NCBI GenBank assembly: GCA_949288485.1
Contig: CASEKC010000007.1
Location: 1-55,317, forward strand
Source: an uncultured bacterium
GTDB lineage: Bacteria; Bacillota_I; Bacilli_A; RFN20; CAG-826
Direction of reading: 5' to 3'
Length of the DNA stretch: 55,317 nt
Each line of letters starts with the position of its first letter. Within the stretch, counting starts at the first letter, position 1. Positions 51,345-55,317 of the stretch are shown one piece after another. The position numbers and the translations under genes are program-made. The notes under the pieces were generated by a model. The model had not been told where the DNA came from. It was given only the letters and a program-made list of their open reading frames with translations, and ran no database searches.

Positions 51345-53157
51345 ACATAAGTTGAGTTTTATTCCAAAATTCAAATATTTATTACATTCCACTCGTGAAT
51401 ATAAAAAATATGCTTATGGATCGATTATTTTTGTTCTTTTAGAAACAGCGTTAGAGTGTGTTATACCTTATATAATGTCACTTTTAATTGAAGTTTTATC
51501 TTCATTTATTAATGTTACTGTTACTGATGCTTTAAAAGAACAAGCTTTACATTCTGTTTTAATCTATGCTGCTATTTTATTAGTTTTAGGTGCTTTATCA
51601 CTTTTTTGTGGCGTTATGTCCGGAAGAATGAGCGCAATTGCAGCGACTGGTTTAACTAAAAATTTAAGAGTTGATATCTTTAAAAAGATTACATCTTATT
51701 CTTTTAATAATATCGATAAATTCTCAACTTCTTCATTAATTACAAGACAAACAACAGATATTTGGAACATTCAAATGGCTTACATGCTTTTAATTAGAAT
51801 TGCAGTCAGAGCTCCATTCATGTTTGTTTTCTCATTTGTAATGGCTTTAGTTGTTGCTACTCCAATTTCTTGGATTTTCTTAATTACTATTCCATTTATC
51901 GCAATTATATTAATTTGTTTAATTCCAATTGCTACTAAGTTATTTGTTAAATTATTTAGAAAATACGATGATTTAAATGAATTAACTGAAGAAAATATTC
52001 GTGGAATGAGAGTTGTCAAAACTTATGCTCGTGAAGAACAACAAAAAGAAAAATTTGCTCATGAATCTGGTGTTATGGGCAAAGGTTTCCAAAAAGTTGA
52101 ACAAATTATGAGTGCTGTAAATCCAGCAATGCAAGCAGTTATGTATCTTTCTATGTCCTTAATTCTTTTTATGGGAAGTATGCTTTGTATTGAACTTGGT
52201 ATTGAATTTGGTCCTGAAAATGCTCCATTTAATGTCGGTTCTTTATCAGCAATGATTACATATTCAGCACAAGTTTTATCATCATTAATGATGGTTGCTA
52301 TGATTCTTTTTATGATCATTATGGCTGTTCCAGCTATTGAAAGATCATATGAAGTTTTAACTGAAGAACCAACAATTAAAAATCCTGAGAATCCACTTTT
52401 TGAAGTTAAAAATGGCGATATTGATTTTGAAAATGTTTCCTTTAAATATAAAGAAGATGCTGAAAAGTATGCTTTAGCTAATATAAATTTACATATTAAG
52501 AGTGGTCAAACCGTTGGTATAATCGGTGGAACTGGTTCTTCTAAATCAACCTTAGTTAATCTTCTTTCTAGATTCTATGATGCTAGTGTTGGAGATGTTA
52601 AAGTCGGAGGAGAAAATGTTAAAAATTATGATGTAAAAACATTAAGAGATAACGTCGCAATGGTTTTACAAAAGAATGTTTTATTCTCTGGAACTATTAA
52701 TGATAACCTTAGATGGGGAAATAAAGAGGCAACTCAAGAAGAAATAATTGAAGCGTGTAAAATTGCTCAAGCTGATTCATTTATTGAAACTTTCCCTAAA
52801 AAATATGATAGTTGGATTGAACAAGGCGGTGTTAACGTTTCTGGTGGTCAAAGACAAAGACTTTGTATCGCTAGAGCATTGCTCAAAAAACCAAAAGTAT
52901 TAATCTTAGATGATTCAACTAGTGCAGTCGATACAAAAACCGATGCCTTTATTAGAAAAGGATTTAAAGAATTTATTCCTGGAATAACAAAAATCATCAT
53001 TGCTCAAAGAATATCTTCTGTTCAAGATGCCGATATGATTATTGTTATGGATAATGGTGAAATAAATGGTGTTGGTACACACGAAGAACTCTTGAAAAAC
53101 AACGCAATTTATCAAGAAGTTTATGAAATTCAAAACAGAGTAGGAGGTGCACATTAA
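51328..53157 (+). CDS. ABC exporter half-transporter, degenerate-site subunit
   Basis: The 609 residues comprise six membrane helices (about 30-340) and a C-terminal nucleotide-binding domain. Walker A is GGTGSSKST (G400-T408), the signature is canonical VSGGQ (504-508), but Walker B ends LILDDSTS (D529 replaces the catalytic Glu) and the switch His is Gln560 in IIAQRISS. This is the noncatalytic partner pattern of heterodimeric exporters such as TM287/288, BmrCD and LmrCD. AAGGAGG precedes ATG. Likely drug or lipid export; substrate unknown. Confidence 0.92.
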   Translation: MTKSIKHKLSFIPKFKYLLHSTREYKKYAYGSIIFVLLETALECVIPYIMSLLIEVLSSFINVTVTDALKEQALHSVLIYAAILLVLGALSLFCGVMSGRMSAIAATGLTKNLRVDIFKKITSYSFNNIDKFSTSSLITRQTTDIWNIQMAYMLLIRIAVRAPFMFVFSFVMALVVATPISWIFLITIPFIAIILICLIPIATKLFVKLFRKYDDLNELTEENIRGMRVVKTYAREEQQKEKFAHESGVMGKGFQKVEQIMSAVNPAMQAVMYLSMSLILFMGSMLCIELGIEFGPENAPFNVGSLSAMITYSAQVLSSLMMVAMILFMIIMAVPAIERSYEVLTEEPTIKNPENPLFEVKNGDIDFENVSFKYKEDAEKYALANINLHIKSGQTVGIIGGTGSSKSTLVNLLSRFYDASVGDVKVGGENVKNYDVKTLRDNVAMVLQKNVLFSGTINDNLRWGNKEATQEEIIEACKIAQADSFIETFPKKYDSWIEQGGVNVSGGQRQRLCIARALLKKPKVLILDDSTSAVDTKTDAFIRKGFKEFIPGITKIIIAQRISSVQDADMIIVMDNGEINGVGTHEELLKNNAIYQEVYEIQNRVGGAH

Positions 53158-53159
53158 TT

Positions 53160-55064
53160 ATGAAAGCAAATAATAAAAAACAGCATGTCCTTCTTAGAAG
53201 TATTTTTGATTACTATAAGGCTCACCCAATCGCATTAACTATTGCTACACTTTGTGTTTTTATTTCTGCATTAGGTGCAATTGTTGCTCCTTTGATGATT
53301 CAAAATGTTACAAATTTAATTGAAAAAGCTATTGTTGCTGGTAGTTTTGATGCAATTTCAGCTGAATTTAATAGATTCTTAATTATTTTAGTATCTGCGT
53401 ATTGTATATCACTCGCTGGTGGTTTCACATATTCACAAATTACCGCTAGATATGCTCAAAAATATATGCATGAGATGAGATGTCGCTTATTTAACCACAT
53501 GCAAGATCTCCCTATCCGTTATTTTGATACTCATGATAACGGAGAAATTATGTCAACATTTACAAACGACGTTGATACAATTAGACAACTTTTATCTCAA
53601 TCAATTACAACAATTTTAATTTGTAGTGTTACTTTTATTTCGATTTTTGTAATCATGCTTATTTCAAGCGTTTATTTAACACTTATTGTTCTTGTTGGTT
53701 CAATCGCGATGGTTATTGTTACTAAATCCGTTGGTGGAAGAAGTGCTAAAAACTTTAAAGCTGGCCAATATAACGTAGCAAAACTTGAAGGCTACGTTGA
53801 AGAAATGATGAATGGTTTAAAAGTTATTAAATCATTCACTCATGAAGAAGAATGCAAAAATGATTTTGAAAAATTAGCTGTTAATTTACAAAAAACTTCA
53901 TGCAATGGTAACATTTTTGCAAATATGTTGATGCCAATTATGGGCAATATTGGCAACCTTCTTTATATTATTATCGCAGTTGTTGCAACATTATTATTTA
54001 TTTATGAAGTTCCAAATGTAACTATAACCGGAATAAATGGAACAATTTCAATTGGTGTTATTGTTTCTTTCCTTCCAATGATTAGACAATTTACGAACAA
54101 TGTTGCTGAAGTTTCCAACCAAGTTAACCCTATAGCTATGGCTATTGCTGGTACAAGTAGAGTTTATGAACTTTTAGATGAAGAAAAAGAAACAGACAAT
54201 GGATATGTTACTTTAGTCATGGGTAAATACGATGATAAAGGAAATATTGTCGAATGTTCTAGAAAAGAACACACCTTATGGGCTTGGAAACATCCTCATA
54301 CCGCTGATGGTTCAATTACTTATACTCTTTTACAAGGTGATATTAGAATGTTTGATGTTGATTTTGGATATGTTCCAGAAAAAATCGTCCTTCATGATGT
54401 CTCACTTTATGCTAAACCAGGCCAAAAAATTGCTTTCGTTGGTGCAACTGGTGCTGGAAAAACAACTATTACAAACTTAATTAATAGATTCTATGATATT
54501 GCTGATGGAAAAATTAGATATGATGGAATTAACATCAATAAAATTAAGAAAAAAGATTTAAGAAGATCACTTGGAATGGTTTTACAAGATACAAACCTTT
54601 TTAGTGGAACAATTATGGATAATATCCGTTTTGGTAGACTTGATGCTACTGATGAAGAATGTATTGAAGCAGCAAAACTTGCTAATGCCGATTCATTTAT
54701 TACTCGTTTACCTCAAGGATATAATACTTATATTAAAGGAAATGGATCTTCTATTTCACAAGGTCAAGCTCAACTTCTTTCTATTGCAAGAGCAGCGGTT
54801 AGCGGATGCCCAGTTATGATTTTAGATGAAGCAACATCTTCAATTGATACTCGTACCGAACAAATTGTTTTAAAAGGTATGGCAAATTTAATGAAAGGGA
54901 GAACAGTTTTCTTAATTGCTCATAGACTTTCAACAATTCAAGATGCAGAAGCTATCATGGTTCTTGAACATGGTAAAATTATTGAAAGAGGTACTCATGA
55001 TCAATTGATCGCAATGCATGGGTATTATTATCAACTTTATACTGGTGTTTTCGAACTTGAATAA
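53160..55064 (+). CDS. ABC exporter half-transporter, catalytic-site subunit
   Basis: The 634 residues have six membrane helices, then an extra stretch of about 40 residues (about 345-390, with ECSRKEHTLWAWKHPHTADG) before the nucleotide-binding domain. Walker A is GATGAGKTT (G428-T436), Walker B is ILDEATSS with catalytic E557, and the switch is H588 in IAHRLST. The signature is altered to SQGQ (533-536). Together with its partner this gives one complete ATP site (this Walker A/B with the partner's VSGGQ) and one degenerate site. AGGAGGTG precedes ATG, with a 2-nt gap to the preceding gene. Confidence 0.93.
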   Translation: MKANNKKQHVLLRSIFDYYKAHPIALTIATLCVFISALGAIVAPLMIQNVTNLIEKAIVAGSFDAISAEFNRFLIILVSAYCISLAGGFTYSQITARYAQKYMHEMRCRLFNHMQDLPIRYFDTHDNGEIMSTFTNDVDTIRQLLSQSITTILICSVTFISIFVIMLISSVYLTLIVLVGSIAMVIVTKSVGGRSAKNFKAGQYNVAKLEGYVEEMMNGLKVIKSFTHEEECKNDFEKLAVNLQKTSCNGNIFANMLMPIMGNIGNLLYIIIAVVATLLFIYEVPNVTITGINGTISIGVIVSFLPMIRQFTNNVAEVSNQVNPIAMAIAGTSRVYELLDEEKETDNGYVTLVMGKYDDKGNIVECSRKEHTLWAWKHPHTADGSITYTLLQGDIRMFDVDFGYVPEKIVLHDVSLYAKPGQKIAFVGATGAGKTTITNLINRFYDIADGKIRYDGININKIKKKDLRRSLGMVLQDTNLFSGTIMDNIRFGRLDATDEECIEAAKLANADSFITRLPQGYNTYIKGNGSSISQGQAQLLSIARAAVSGCPVMILDEATSSIDTRTEQIVLKGMANLMKGRTVFLIAHRLSTIQDAEAIMVLEHGKIIERGTHDQLIAMHGYYYQLYTGVFELE

Positions 55065-55082
55065 TTAATTATTTTATAAAAC

Positions 55083-55119
55083 AAAGGATTATACAAAATC
55101 ATGTGTAATCCTTTTTATT
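55083..55119 (+). terminator. Terminator of the marR-ABC exporter operon
   Basis: AAAGGATTA (55083-55091) pairs with TAATCCTTT (55106-55114) with a T-rich tail. Confidence 0.85.
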
Positions 55120-55135
55120 TTGAATGGATTTGCAA

Positions 55136-55160
55136 AAAACGGGGCAATTTGCCCCGTTTT
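55136..55160. terminator. GC-rich bidirectional terminator
   Basis: AAAACGGGGC pairs with GCCCCGTTTT around AATTT. The minus-strand reading has a six-T tail, so it fits the gene entering from the right edge. Confidence 0.85.
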
Positions 55161-55257
55161 ATTTATTTTTAATTAAAATTGTTAATGAATTTATTTAAAT
55201 TTTGTAAAAACAAAACCCATTATTAATTTCAAGATAAAAATGTACAATTTTTTTAAC

Positions 55258-55317
55258 TTATGAATGCTCAGATTCAGTATTTGAAGCTTCGTACATATTT
55301 TTTAATCTGTATGATTT
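55258..55317 (-). CDS. C-terminal end of a minus-strand gene (partial)
   Basis: The minus strand reads SYRLKNMYEASNTESEHS followed by TAA, with no stop up to the window edge. A strong minus-strand terminator lies about 100 nt further on, which supports a real convergent gene. Too short to assign. Confidence 0.4.
   Translation of the reverse strand, partial: KSYRLKNMYEASNTESEHS

Overview
The window looks like chromosome from an uncultured, very AT-rich member of the Bacilli close to the Mollicutes (RF39/Acholeplasma/Erysipelotrichia-like gut lineages). This is inferred from codon use, Firmicutes-type ssrA/smpB, whiA, degV, comEB, ecfA1-ecfA2-ecfT, and a uvrA-lgt-HAD-whiA run. TGA serves as a stop (5420-6037 gene, 50171-50461 open frame) and Trp is TGG, so the Mycoplasma code 4 does not apply. 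No rRNA, tRNA, IS element, prophage or CRISPR array was found.

Layout. 1-5.2 kb: secG, a membrane protein, a Nudix hydrolase, tmRNA (ssrA), a WYL regulator and enolase. 5.4-11.3 kb: a membrane protein, an orphan YolD protein, a DUF2156-acetyltransferase fusion, a DegV fatty-acid-binding protein, a macrodomain protein and an iron alcohol dehydrogenase. 11.4-20.8 kb: a damaged HTH-membrane-LRR gene, uvrA, lgt, an HAD phosphatase, whiA, a small XRE regulator and one-chain serine dehydratase. 21-27 kb: an AAA/DUF4143 ATPase with repeated TGCAA/TTGCA sites, then a 1522-residue lipoprotein. 27-32.7 kb: a metal block, with ArsR-type Zn sensor, free HMA protein and Zn/Cd ATPase on the minus strand, facing a flavodoxin-like gene and copA. 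32.8-46.6 kb: rmlB, smpB, an ECF substrate-binding subunit, an amidohydrolase, a peptidase T operon with an LRR protein and a zinc-ribbon protein, dCMP deaminase, the ECF energising module and truA. 46.6-50.8 kb: a gene-poor stretch with two decayed genes, DnaA-box-like sites, yebC and a 52-residue gene. 50.8-55.1 kb: an autoregulated MarR plus heterodimeric ABC exporter operon.

Links. ssrA and smpB are the two parts of trans-translation. Lgt would lipidate the 1522-residue lipoprotein. The ECF S subunit at 34.2 kb most likely docks on EcfA1A2T at 42.9 kb. The Zn sensor carries its own operator between the -35 and -10 boxes of its promoter.

Most unusual signals. Many genes have no Shine-Dalgarno, and at least five have a -10 box only 9-11 nt before ATG (apparent leaderless mRNAs). 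Several others carry a perfect inverted repeat exactly at the predicted transcript 5' end just before ATG. Terminators for convergent genes lie inside the opposing coding sequence. Three parS-like sites and a pair of DnaA-box matches suggest an origin-proximal position. CopA has DKTNT in place of the near-invariant DKTGT. All functional calls come from reading motifs by eye; no database search was possible.
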